The notes below the pieces were generated by a model that had not been told where the DNA came from, searched no databases, and saw only the letters and a list, made by a program, of their open reading frames with translations. The position numbers and the translations under genes are program-made. Below are positions 18,474-27,055 of a stretch of DNA of 64,000 nt, piece by piece. Source of the DNA: an uncultured Verrucomicrobiota bacterium (GTDB taxonomy: Bacteria; Verrucomicrobiota; Kiritimatiellia; CAIVKH01). Position 1 is the first letter of the stretch. Every line of letters begins with the position of its first letter. The stretch covers positions 339,334 to 403,333 of the forward strand of contig CALMUP010000009.1 of the NCBI GenBank assembly GCA_937872895.1, in the 5' to 3' direction.

Positions 18474-19619
18474 ATGTCCGCCGCTCCCGCCAAAACCGCC
18501 AAGTCCGCGCCCGCCGACACCGCGTCGTGTTTCCTCTACACCGGGACCGACGAGTTCGAGGCCGCGCAGGCCTGCCGCCAGAAGATCAACGAGCTCTGTC
18601 CGCCCGCCGAACAGACCTTCGGACTGGAGACGATCGACGGCGCGTGCGACACCGTCGATGAATCGGTCGCCGCCCTGCGCGCCACCCGCGACGCCCTGAA
18701 CACCGTCGGTTTCTTCGGCGCCGGCAAACTGGTTTGGCTGCGCGACGCCACGTTCTTCTACGACAGCAAGCCCGGCAAGACCATCGCCGTCAAGGAGGCG
18801 GTCGCCGCCCTCACCGAGGAGATCAAGCGCGGCCTGATGCCCGGCGTGCGCCTGGTCGTCCATGCCACCTCCGTCGACAAGCGCACCGCCTTCTACAAGG
18901 CGATGGAGAAGGGCGGGCAGGTCCACCTCCACGACATGCCGGCCAAGGATTACCAGTGGGACGAACACGCGATGCGCCAGTTGCGCGGCAAGCTGGACGA
19001 AGCCGGCCTGCGCGCCTCCCACGCCGTCGTGCATCTCTTCGTCGAACGCGCCGGCAACCAGTCCCGCCAGCTCGCCATCGAACTCGAGAAGCTGCAGATC
19101 TACCTCGGCGACCGCCGCGAGGTGACCGCCGACGATGTGATGACCATCGTTTCACCCGCCCGCGAACGCGGCTACGGCGAACTCGCCAACGCCTTCTGCA
19201 CCCGCGACCTCGCCGCCACCCTGTCCGTGTTGCGCCAGTTGGTGCACCAGAAGGAATCGCCGGTCGGCCTGGTCATCAGCCTCGAGAACCGGCTGCGCGA
19301 ACTGCTGGTGTACCGCTCCGCCGAGGAACGCGGCCACCTGCGGGTGTACGGCGGCGACTGGCCGAAGATCGACTTCTCGACCTCGCCCGAGGCCGAGGCG
19401 TTCTTCAGCCACCTGCCCAACGACCCGCGCAAGGCCAATCCGTTCTGGGCCGGCAAGCTGGCCGGCTGGGCCATGGGCTTCCCGCCCGGCGGACTCGGCC
19501 GCTGCCTCCGCATCCTCGTCGAGGAACACGCCCACATGACCGAGGGCCTCGCCGCCCCGGAAACCCTGCTGGAATGGGCCCTGATCAAATGCCTGGGGGT
19601 GCACCGTGAACGGTCGTGA
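18474..19619 (+). CDS. holA: DNA polymerase III subunit delta
   Basis: A 381-residue clamp-loader subunit. The N-terminal domain shows the weakly conserved delta pattern: CFLYTGTDEFEAAQACRQKI, then RDALNTVGFFGAGKLVWLRDATFFYD, then GVRLVVHATSVDKRTAFYKAM. The middle has the family-typical HAVVHLFVERAGNQSRQLAIELEKLQIYLGDRR, where the xGxdxxxLxxELxKLxxY signature of HolA is clear. The C-terminal collar domain follows. It opens the beta clamp during loading in the replisome. It begins 2 bases after the peptidase stop and overlaps the DUF3108 gene by 14 bases. Confidence 0.82.
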   Translation: MSAAPAKTAKSAPADTASCFLYTGTDEFEAAQACRQKINELCPPAEQTFGLETIDGACDTVDESVAALRATRDALNTVGFFGAGKLVWLRDATFFYDSKPGKTIAVKEAVAALTEEIKRGLMPGVRLVVHATSVDKRTAFYKAMEKGGQVHLHDMPAKDYQWDEHAMRQLRGKLDEAGLRASHAVVHLFVERAGNQSRQLAIELEKLQIYLGDRREVTADDVMTIVSPARERGYGELANAFCTRDLAATLSVLRQLVHQKESPVGLVISLENRLRELLVYRSAEERGHLRVYGGDWPKIDFSTSPEAEAFFSHLPNDPRKANPFWAGKLAGWAMGFPPGGLGRCLRILVEEHAHMTEGLAAPETLLEWALIKCLGVHRERS

Positions 19620-20496
19620 GGCGGCCCGCCACATGCGCCGCGCCCTGGGGTTCGCCGTGGTCGCCCTTGGCTTCGGCCTCGCCGCCCCGCTCCGCGCCGA
19701 CGTCACGCCGGTCGCGCCGCCGCCCTCCGCCACCAACCTGTGGTTCCATGTCGGCGAGCGCCTGGTCTATGACATCACCTGGGGCATCCTCAGCGTCGGC
19801 CGCACCGAGGTCGAAACCGAGTGGGTCCTCCACACCGATGGCCGCACCTTGCTCGCCATCCGCTTCAAGACCCGCACCAACGGGGTGGTGGAGCAGCTCT
19901 ATCCGGTCGAGGACCTGCAGGAGACGCTGATCGATCCCGCGACCTTCCTGCCCGTGCAGTTCCTGAAAAAGTCGCGGCAGGGCAAACGACGCTACCACGA
20001 GCTGACCCGCTTCGACCACGGCGTGAAAAAGGCCTTCTGGGAAAATTTCATCAAGAACCGGACCAAGGAAGTCGCCATCGAGGCGGACACCCGCGACATC
20101 ATCAGCCTGATGTACCATATGCGTGCCACCGCCCATCCGGTCGGCACGAGTTTCCACACCAAGGTCTTCACCGACGAGAAACTCTACGACCTCTTCGTCA
20201 AGGTGGCCAAGAAGGAGAAGGTCGACCTCGCGAAATACGGCCAGGTGGCCAGCCTGCGCTTTGATCCCGAAGCCGCCTTCAACGGCCTCTTCGTGCGCAA
20301 GGGCAAGATGACCCTGTGGGTTTCCGATGACCCGCGCCGCCTCTGCACCCGCATCACCGCCGAAGTGCCGGTCGCCAAGGTCCGCATCACCCTTGCCGAA
20401 GTCACCGGCCCGGGCGATGACTTCTGGGTGGGTCGCCATGCCCCCGGCGCTCCCGAAACCACCGTCGCCCCGCGCGGCGTCCCCGCCACTCCTTAA
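19606..20496 (+). CDS. Secreted DUF3108 domain protein
   Basis: A 296-residue exported protein. A GTG at 19606 follows a GGGGGTG ribosome-binding site, while an ATG at 19633 would start directly at the signal peptide MRRALGFAVVALGFGLAAPLRA; either start is possible. The mature part has the DUF3108 pattern: FHVGERLVYDITWGILSVGRTEVE, then LYPVEDLQETLIDPATFLPVQF, ending LWVSDDPRRLCTRITAEVPVAKVRI. DUF3108 proteins are periplasmic beta-rich proteins without a firm function. The start codon lies inside holA, indicating coupling. A repeat-rich spacer follows. Confidence 0.8.
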   Translation: MNGREAARHMRRALGFAVVALGFGLAAPLRADVTPVAPPPSATNLWFHVGERLVYDITWGILSVGRTEVETEWVLHTDGRTLLAIRFKTRTNGVVEQLYPVEDLQETLIDPATFLPVQFLKKSRQGKRRYHELTRFDHGVKKAFWENFIKNRTKEVAIEADTRDIISLMYHMRATAHPVGTSFHTKVFTDEKLYDLFVKVAKKEKVDLAKYGQVASLRFDPEAAFNGLFVRKGKMTLWVSDDPRRLCTRITAEVPVAKVRITLAEVTGPGDDFWVGRHAPGAPETTVAPRGVPATP

Positions 20497-20926
20497 ACCG
20501 GGAGCAGGGGCGGCAAGATCGGTTGATGGGGTGTGAGGGGACAGGTGTCGGGGAGGAAGTATCCGGGTGTCGGGTGTCAGGTGTCGGGGAAGAGGGATAC
20601 GGGCGTCTGTCCCACCTGTTTCCCATCCGCGGTGAGGTTCACACCAACGCCTGCGATGCAACATCCTCTCCCTGGAGGGGTGGCCGCAGGCCGGGGTGGG
20701 TGGCGCGGCGGTCCGTCCCCGATTGCCGACCTTCCTAATCCTCCGCGTAATCCCCAGGACGATGAGGATGAGGATTGGGATTACGATGACGACCAGCCCC
20801 TTCCATCATCCATCCCGCCCGAGGCGGATCCGCCTTAGGCGGGCAACCATGAACCATCAACCATATCTTCATTGCATTTGGCGCTTCATCTTGCCTATGC
20901 TGCGCCGGATTGATGAGGAGATTTCC
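20497..20926. repeat. Repeat-rich spacer with REP-like and tandem motifs
   Basis: I see no credible gene in these 430 bases. They hold: GGGGACAG (20537-20544) paired with inverted TCTGTCCC (20606-20613); an imperfect 30-base direct repeat (20542-20571 and 20578-20607, 25 of 30 identical) beginning CAGGTGTCGGGGA; a REP-like stretch 20665-20700 containing GGAGGGG and GGCC-GCA-GGCC; a purine-rich GATGAGGATGAGGATTGGGA tract from 20761; and a nested palindrome 20814-20843 with core GGCGGATCCGCC flanked by CCCGCC and GGCGGG. The ribosome-binding site of the methyltransferase (GAGGAG) lies at the right end. Confidence 0.6.
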
Positions 20927-21763
20927 ATGACCGAAGGCAATTACAGCGCAGCCGATTTGAATCGCCAGTACAGCTCCCGCCACGCCACGCGCGCCGATGT
21001 GTACAAGGGCCTGCCCTTCGCGAATTATGGCTACTGGCCGCGTCCGGGTATGACCCTCGACGAAGCCTCCATCGCCCTTGTCGACCTCCTGGCCGGTGAA
21101 CTTCAGCTCACTGCCGACACCACCATGCTAGAATGCGGCTGCGGCTACGGTGCCTCGGCCATCCATCTCGCCTCGACCTACCCGGTGAAACACATCTCCG
21201 GTCGCGACGTGACCGAAGTCCGTATTGCCACCGGTCAGGGCCTGGTCGCCGAGCGCAGCCTGCAGGACAAGGTGGATCTCGCCGTCGGCGATGCCACCGT
21301 CATCGCGTTCCCGTCCGCGAATTTCGACCGTGTGCTCGCCATTGAGTGTGCATTCCACTTCAATACCCGCGAGCAGTTCTTCCACGAAGCCTTCCGCGTC
21401 CTCAAGCCCGGAGGCCGTCTGGTGACGACCGATATCGTCATCGCCGCCCACATCGACATCCCGACCCAGACCATCGAAGACCTGCGCCGCCACATGTCCG
21501 CGCAGATCAAGATGATCCCCGACGCGAACCTGTATAACGAAAAGGACTTCCGCGCCAAGCTGGCCGCTGCCGGTTTTGCCGACGTGAAGATCTATTCGAT
21601 CTCCGACAAGAACATCCGCCAGTTTGCCGACGCGATGGAGAAGAGCGCCGAGACCGCCCCTCCGGAAACCCGCCACAAGCGCATCATGTACGCGAACTCG
21701 TTCCGCGAGGAGTTCCTGAAGGGTGCCGACTACATCGTTGTCAACGCCGCCAAGCCGGCGTGA
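20927..21763 (+). CDS. SAM-dependent class I methyltransferase
   Basis: A 278-residue methyltransferase. Motif I (SAM binding) is MLECGCGYGASAIHLAS, motif II is VDLAVGDATVIAFPSANFDRV, and the post-II segment LKPGGRLVTTDIV is the UbiE/sterol-C24/phosphoethanolamine-type signature. GAGGAG lies 6 bases before the ATG, which fixes the start at 20927. The acceptor is not obvious; the N-terminus (NRQYSSRHATRADVYKGLPFANYGYW) resembles small-molecule or lipid methyltransferases. It is followed after 34 bases by the PqqD/M50/HlyD fusion on the same strand, which suggests they form one unit. Confidence 0.85.
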   Translation: MTEGNYSAADLNRQYSSRHATRADVYKGLPFANYGYWPRPGMTLDEASIALVDLLAGELQLTADTTMLECGCGYGASAIHLASTYPVKHISGRDVTEVRIATGQGLVAERSLQDKVDLAVGDATVIAFPSANFDRVLAIECAFHFNTREQFFHEAFRVLKPGGRLVTTDIVIAAHIDIPTQTIEDLRRHMSAQIKMIPDANLYNEKDFRAKLAAAGFADVKIYSISDKNIRQFADAMEKSAETAPPETRHKRIMYANSFREEFLKGADYIVVNAAKPA

Positions 21764-21797
21764 TCCGGCACCGGCGTCGCGGTGCGGTGGCTCCAGG

Positions 21798-24110
21798 ATG
21801 AATCCGAGCGACTCCAAACCGGCTTTTCGCTCCGACCTCGAGATCCTGGCCCAACCCGCACCTGGCCAACCCGACCGCCACCTCGTCAAGGATCCGCGCT
21901 CCGGGCGTATTCTTGAGCTCTCCGCCAAGGACCTGTTCCTTTGCCGGCAGATGGACAGCGCGACCAGCATCGCCGCCATTTCCGACCGCTTTCGCGAGAC
22001 CTTCCACCTCGCGATCCGCACGGACCAGGTCGCCGCATTCGCAGAGTCACTCCGAGCCGAAGGCTTCCTTGCCGATGCCGCTGCCGAGGAACGCACCTGG
22101 GATCGGATGAAGCCGTTACCGCTGCCCTTTGACCGTTGGTTGCCCGCCATCGCCCGTGCCTTCGGTCCGCTCGCGGGGTGGCCACTGCTGCTCCTGCAAC
22201 TCCTCCTGCTGCTCCCCGGCGCGGTGCTGCTCGTCCAGCATGCACCGTTGATCGGATACTACCTGTTCGACCTCCTGACCCACCTTGAAATCGCCGGTGC
22301 TGCCGGATTCAGTTCCATCTTCTCCCTCGGTTCCATCATGCAGATCGCGGTATTCTTCACCGTGATCCCGTTCCTGCGCGAGATTGCCAAGGGTATCGCC
22401 GCCTGTCATTTCGGGGTGCGCGTTCCCGAAGTGCGGTATGGCTGGTTCATGCGGTTCATCCCGCGTTGTACGGCCGCGCTCCATGGCCTCGTCCGGCTGG
22501 AAAAAGGAGAGCAGATCCGTGTGCTCGCCGCCGGACTGCGCCTTGAACTCGTCGTCTTCGCGCTCGGCTTGATCGGTACGGCCCTGTTCGTCGACAGCAA
22601 TCCGGTGAATGACCTGTCACGCAACCTGGCCATCGGTGCCGCCCTGCGGTTCCTGCTTACGGCCAATCCGCTGGGCGAAGGCGATGGCGGGGCCATTGCC
22701 GGACTGCTCGTCGATCAGCCTGACCTCCACCGCCGGTCCGTACGCGCCTTCCGCGCCTGGCTGTTCCGCCGCCCGATGCCCGAGCCACTCACCGATCAAC
22801 GCCGCCGCAACTTCATCGTGTGGGGCGCTTTATCCGATCTGGCGGTCCAAGGAATAACCGTTGCATTGCTCGCGTTGTTGGGGTATCTGCTGGTGCAGTG
22901 GATGGGAGGTCTCGGCGCCGTACTCTCCCTCCTCCTCGTGCTGTTGAAGTACGAGGATGCCCTGCGAGCAAGCTGGCGCCGTAGCACAGGAACCGCCATG
23001 GCCCGATCCGAGCAGACATCAACGAAATCCTTTTGGTTGCGCACCCTGTTGGTCGTCGTGGTGCTCATCGTTATCGGCTTGATCCCCTATCCCTACGAAG
23101 TCAGTGGTGAATTCCGCACCCAGCCGGTGGCCCAACGCGAAGTCCGTGCGGAGGTCGCGGCGTTGATCGAGGCCATCCCGGTCGTGGAAGGCGGCGAGGT
23201 CAAGGCGGGTGATGTGATCGCGCAACTTTCCACCCGCCTGTTGGAAAAGGATCTGGAACTCAACCGGGCCGCGCTGCGCAAGGAGACCGAGCACTTGCGG
23301 GCTATGGAGGCCGGAGCGCGGCCCGAGGACATCGCCCAACTCGAACAGGCGGTCAAGTCGATTGAGACGAAACTTCGATTCAGCGAGGAAAACCTGCGTC
23401 GCTCGGCGGACCTGATCGAGAAAAACCATATCTCGCAGCAGGAGTATCAGAATGTCCTGCAGGTACGGGATCTTGATATCGAAACACTGGAAAGCGCCCG
23501 GCTCGCCCTGGCCTCGGCCCGGGCCGGGGTGCGCAAGGAAGAGATTGAGGCCCAGCGTGCCGTGGTGGACAGCCTGGCCATCGCCCTCAAGCACCTGGAG
23601 GACGACCTAGCCCGCACCACCATCCGTAGCCCGATCGATGGCCGAGTGGTCACGATGTACGTCCAGGGACGGGTGGGGCAGCAGGCTGTTCCGGGTGATG
23701 TGATTGCCGTCGTGGAGGATACCTCCCGCACCATCGTTCGAATCGCACTGCCCGAGCCTTACAGTGGCTTGGTCGGGGCGGGCTCCTCGGTGCGGATCCG
23801 TCCGTGGGCCTATGCCAACCGCAGCTTCACCGGCAAGGTCTCGTCCGTGTTGCCCATCGTGATCGACAAGAACCGCGATTTGATGCAACAGGCCTCGAAC
23901 GAACAGGAGCGAGGGATGGTCCGCAACCTGAATATGCCCGAGGAACGCATCGTTCCCGTGCTTGCCGAGATCGACAACGAAGGTGTTCCCTTCCGCTCCG
24001 AAATGACGGGATTTGCCAAGATTGATGCCGGCTGGAAGCCCTTGGGATATGCCTTTCTCCAGCCGGTGATCCGCTTCGTCACCGTCCAGGTCTGGTCCTG
24101 GATCCCCTGA
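21798..24110 (+). CDS. PqqD-like / degenerate M50 membrane / HlyD fusion protein
   Basis: A 770-residue three-part protein. Residues ~12-92 form a PqqD-like small domain (LVKDPRSGRILELSAKDLFL). Residues ~115-385 are a multi-helix membrane domain aligned with site-2 protease (M50) proteins of this fusion family. Where family members have HExxH followed by a CKHFGGEV-type stretch, this protein has REIAK (194-198) then ACHFGVRV; the third motif NPLGEGDG (290-297) is kept. A further helix (411-429) leads through PYPYEVSGEF into an HlyD barrel and a coiled-coil hairpin (YQNVLQVRDLDIETL). The protein probably acts in the envelope as an adaptor or exporter part rather than a protease. No cognate ABC or peptide gene is adjacent. 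Confidence 0.8.
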   Translation: MNPSDSKPAFRSDLEILAQPAPGQPDRHLVKDPRSGRILELSAKDLFLCRQMDSATSIAAISDRFRETFHLAIRTDQVAAFAESLRAEGFLADAAAEERTWDRMKPLPLPFDRWLPAIARAFGPLAGWPLLLLQLLLLLPGAVLLVQHAPLIGYYLFDLLTHLEIAGAAGFSSIFSLGSIMQIAVFFTVIPFLREIAKGIAACHFGVRVPEVRYGWFMRFIPRCTAALHGLVRLEKGEQIRVLAAGLRLELVVFALGLIGTALFVDSNPVNDLSRNLAIGAALRFLLTANPLGEGDGGAIAGLLVDQPDLHRRSVRAFRAWLFRRPMPEPLTDQRRRNFIVWGALSDLAVQGITVALLALLGYLLVQWMGGLGAVLSLLLVLLKYEDALRASWRRSTGTAMARSEQTSTKSFWLRTLLVVVVLIVIGLIPYPYEVSGEFRTQPVAQREVRAEVAALIEAIPVVEGGEVKAGDVIAQLSTRLLEKDLELNRAALRKETEHLRAMEAGARPEDIAQLEQAVKSIETKLRFSEENLRRSADLIEKNHISQQEYQNVLQVRDLDIETLESARLALASARAGVRKEEIEAQRAVVDSLAIALKHLEDDLARTTIRSPIDGRVVTMYVQGRVGQQAVPGDVIAVVEDTSRTIVRIALPEPYSGLVGAGSSVRIRPWAYANRSFTGKVSSVLPIVIDKNRDLMQQASNEQERGMVRNLNMPEERIVPVLAEIDNEGVPFRSEMTGFAKIDAGWKPLGYAFLQPVIRFVTVQVWSWIP

Positions 24111-24125
24111 TCAGGCTTGCCCCGG

Positions 24126-25793
24126 CTAGACCAGCAGCAGGACCAGCGCCTGCGCGGTCAGGATGCGCAGGAACATCACCAGGGCATACACACTCGCGTA
24201 AGTGAACGCCGGCGCGTCGGAGCCGGTCATCTGGTGCGAAAACGACAGGGCCGGCGGATCGGTCATACTGCCGGCCAGCAGCCCACAGAGGGACAGGTAA
24301 TTCAGGCGGAACAGGTAGCGGGCGGCGAACCCGACGACCAGCAATGGCACCAGCGTGATCAACGCGGCCAGCAACATCCAATACAGTCCGTCCCCGACCA
24401 GAAGGGTTTCCACGAACTTGCCGCCGGATTTAATGCCTACGCAGGCCAGGAACAGGGTGATGCCGATTTCGCGCATCACCAGGTTGGCACTTTGGGGAAG
24501 GTACCAGATAACCGGACCAATTTTCCCGATCTTGCTCAGCAGGATGGCGACCAGCAGAGGACCTCCGGCCAAGCCGAGTTTCACCGGGGCGGGAACACCC
24601 GGAATGGTGAAGGGGATGGAGCCGACAATCACACCAAGCAGAATGCCGATAAAGATGGGCAGGATATTCGGCAGGTTGAGTTGCTTGACCGAATCGCCGA
24701 GTTCGGCCGCCACTTTCTTGAGCGAGGATTCGTCGCCGACCACGGTAACCTGGTCGCCAAAGTTCAACTCAACCCCGCCATGGGCCACAAGTTCGACACC
24801 GGCACGGAGCACGCGGGTGATGGTCGTACCGTAGCGGTTGATGAGATCCAACTCCCCGATGGTCTTGCCGACGGCATCCTTGTGGGTGATCAGGATCTTG
24901 CGCACGGTGTAGTGGCTTTTTACCGAGCGGACATCTACCGCAGTTGGATCACCCACGACGATGGCGAGTTTGTCGGCGTTTTCCTTCGTACAAACCACAT
25001 GGAGTATGTCCCCAAGTTGCAAGACCGTGTCGGCCGAGGCAGCCATGACCTTCTCGCCGCGCAACATGCGGGAAATGACAAACTCGCCATGGACCAGGCC
25101 GGCCAGACGGCGTATCTGCTGGCCGACCAAGCGTTGATTCGTCACTTCGATGTTGTAGTTGATTGGTTTGTCGGTATGGGGAGCCTGTTCGCGGTTGAAT
25201 GAATCGGATTCGGTGGTCAGGTTGACTTTGGCCACGGCGCGGATCAGCAGCATGGTCAGGATGATGCCGATGATGCCAAAGGGATAGGCCACCGCATAAG
25301 CCATCCCGGATAACTCGCCGGTGTTCGTCAGATCCGGCAGGCCTTCGCGCAAAGCCTGTTGCGCTGCGCCCAGGCCGGGGGTGTTGGTAACAGCTCCAGA
25401 TAAGAGGCCCACGGTAACGGAAAGGGGAAGGTCCGCGATGTAATACAGAGCGACGGCCACTGCCACGCCGAGAAATACGATCGATGCGGCCAGCAGGTTC
25501 AGCTTGAGGCCCTGTTTGCGGAAAGACGCAAAGAAGCTGGGGCCTACATGCATCCCGATGGTGAAGACAAACAGGATCAGTCCGAATTCCCGGCAGAATT
25601 CCAACACCTCCTGGCTGATTGTCAGGCCGAAGTGCCCGAACAACAGACCGCTGAACAGCACCCCGGCAATGCCCAGGGTGATTCCGAAAAAGCGGATATG
25701 ACCGATGGCGATGCCGAGGGCGATGACGCCACTCAAGACAAGAACGGCATGGGCGATGGAATGACCGGTAAGTAGATCAACAAACCAATGCAT
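24126..25793 (-). CDS. AspT/YidE/YbjL family transporter with TrkA-C domains
   Basis: A 555-residue membrane protein of the aspartate:alanine exchanger-like family. There are two membrane halves, each carrying the AspT-Asp duplication pattern (GLILFVFTIGMHVGPSFFAS; IGITLFLACVGIKSGGKFVE). They flank a cytosolic middle with two RCK-C/TrkA-C domains (VTNQRLVGQQIRRLAGL... and KDAVGKTIGELDLINRYG...VGDESSLKKVA). Conserved GLLSGAVTNTPGLGAAQQAL and LCGLLAGSMTDPPALSF occur in the two halves. It probably exchanges anionic metabolites; the substrate is not determinable. The ATG at 25793 has GGAG 8 bases upstream. A terminator separates it from the parvulin gene, so it has its own promoter. Confidence 0.87.
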   Translation of the reverse strand: MHWFVDLLTGHSIAHAVLVLSGVIALGIAIGHIRFFGITLGIAGVLFSGLLFGHFGLTISQEVLEFCREFGLILFVFTIGMHVGPSFFASFRKQGLKLNLLAASIVFLGVAVAVALYYIADLPLSVTVGLLSGAVTNTPGLGAAQQALREGLPDLTNTGELSGMAYAVAYPFGIIGIILTMLLIRAVAKVNLTTESDSFNREQAPHTDKPINYNIEVTNQRLVGQQIRRLAGLVHGEFVISRMLRGEKVMAASADTVLQLGDILHVVCTKENADKLAIVVGDPTAVDVRSVKSHYTVRKILITHKDAVGKTIGELDLINRYGTTITRVLRAGVELVAHGGVELNFGDQVTVVGDESSLKKVAAELGDSVKQLNLPNILPIFIGILLGVIVGSIPFTIPGVPAPVKLGLAGGPLLVAILLSKIGKIGPVIWYLPQSANLVMREIGITLFLACVGIKSGGKFVETLLVGDGLYWMLLAALITLVPLLVVGFAARYLFRLNYLSLCGLLAGSMTDPPALSFSHQMTGSDAPAFTYASVYALVMFLRILTAQALVLLLV

Positions 25794-25914
25794 GGCGGGT
25801 ACTCCTGAAAACGCCGTCCATGGTAAGGAAATTTCCGGCCGGTACAATCAGCAAGTTAAAACGTTGTACCTTATCCGGCGGTCAGCAATTCCCCGGCAAT
25901 GTAGCCATTCGGGC

Positions 25915-25944
25915 AAAAAAACGCCCGGCGATGAAGCCGGGCGT
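25915..25944 (-). terminator. Rho-independent terminator of the parvulin gene
   Basis: On the minus strand a perfect 9-bp stem (ACGCCCGGC / GCCGGGCGT, 25921-25929 and 25936-25944) with a 6-base loop is followed directly by at least six T residues. It lies 29 bases downstream of the peptidylprolyl isomerase stop. Confidence 0.9.
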
Positions 25945-25972
25945 TGCGCATTCATGAATCGGGTCGACTCGG

Positions 25973-27055
25973 TTAGTTTGCTGCCGGGACAGGTGCCCCG
26001 CCGGGATAGTCGATCTTCGCGTTTTCGCGCAGACCTTCGATGTAGGTGCGGATCACGTCCTGTTGTTTCTGGTTGCCCAGGTATTCGCCAAGGCGTTCCT
26101 TGACGTCCTCGAGCGGGGTCAGGCCGGCTTCTTCCTTCTCATCAACCTTGATCAGGTGGAATCCGAATTGGGTCTCCACGATATCACCGATGGCACCGAC
26201 TTCCTGGGTGAAGGCGGCCTCCTCGAACTCGGGAACCATACGGCCGCGGGTAAAGCTGCCGAGGTTGCCACCCTGCGCTTTGCTGGGGCAGGATGAGTGT
26301 TCACTGGCCAGAGCGGCGAAATCGCCGCCGGCGAGAAGTTGCTCACGGATGGCTTCGAGCTGTTTGCGTTTTTCAGCCTTCATCTCGTCGGAATCGGTGG
26401 CGTCGGTGCCGATCAGGATGTGGCTGGCGCTGACGGATGCCGGACGCTCAAACTGCTCCTGGTTTTCCGTGTAGAATGCCTCGATCTCTTCGTCCGTGGC
26501 GGTAGCTGATTCGCCGGCTTGACCTTCCAGCAATTTCCGGATCTGGAGCTCCATGGTCAGGGTCGACTTGAACTCTTCCTCGGTGGTTCCGGTCTGGGCG
26601 AGCATATCGTTCAGGGTCATGCCATCGGGGATGCTGGCGGTCAGCATGCCCACGGCTTCTTCAAATTCCTCGGCGGAGACCTCGATGTTCTCGGCCTTGA
26701 CCTGGTCGACCAGGATCTGGCGGGTGATCATGTTGTCCAGCAACTGGTCACGCATCTGCATGCGCATCTGGCTCATCCGCTCGGGCGGGACACGGCCTTG
26801 CATGCGGTTGGCCATGACGTCCATCTCCTTGTTGAACTCGCCGAGGGTGATGTCGGTTCCATTGACGGTGGCGAGGACGGTGGAGGGGTCTGGCATGCTG
26901 GTCTCAAGGGTGGGGATGGAGGTACTGGTGGGGACAGCTTCGCTGCCGGAGCCATTGTTTTCGGCCTTCGAGCAGCCCGTGGTAATGACACCAACCGAGA
27001 GAATGCCAAGGGCAATCGCCACCGTGCGGGACGAGGAACAGGACATGAACATCAT
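25973..27055 (-). CDS. Parvulin-type peptidylprolyl isomerase lipoprotein (PrsA/SurA-like)
   Basis: A 360-residue lipoprotein. The signal ends in a lipobox, VITTGC, with C28 the predicted lipidated residue. A SurA-N-like helical chaperone region follows (residues ~60-200: TVNGTDITLGEFNKEMDVMA, Met-rich). The parvulin domain comes next, beginning ASVSASHILIG and including CPSKAQGGNLGSFTRGRMVPEF and VETQFGFHLIKVDEK. It assists folding of secreted or outer-membrane proteins by proline isomerisation. The start at 27055 has AAAGG 7 bases upstream; a second ATG follows immediately. Upstream lies a perfect 17-base palindrome, suggesting regulation. Confidence 0.9.
   Translation of the reverse strand: MMFMSCSSSRTVAIALGILSVGVITTGCSKAENNGSGSEAVPTSTSIPTLETSMPDPSTVLATVNGTDITLGEFNKEMDVMANRMQGRVPPERMSQMRMQMRDQLLDNMITRQILVDQVKAENIEVSAEEFEEAVGMLTASIPDGMTLNDMLAQTGTTEEEFKSTLTMELQIRKLLEGQAGESATATDEEIEAFYTENQEQFERPASVSASHILIGTDATDSDEMKAEKRKQLEAIREQLLAGGDFAALASEHSSCPSKAQGGNLGSFTRGRMVPEFEEAAFTQEVGAIGDIVETQFGFHLIKVDEKEEAGLTPLEDVKERLGEYLGNQKQQDVIRTYIEGLRENAKIDYPGGAPVPAAN

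Noticed and set aside
20542..20607. Direct repeats that might suggest a CRISPR remnant
   Set aside because: Only two imperfect copies with a 6-base gap, no regular spacers and no cas genes nearby.
20533..20838. A short plus-strand open frame in the repeat-rich spacer that could have been a precursor peptide for the adjacent PqqD-domain protein
   Set aside because: Its translation is produced by the extragenic repeats themselves (VSGRK/VSGKR, DDEDEDWDYDDD), with no leader-core pattern and no ribosome-binding site.
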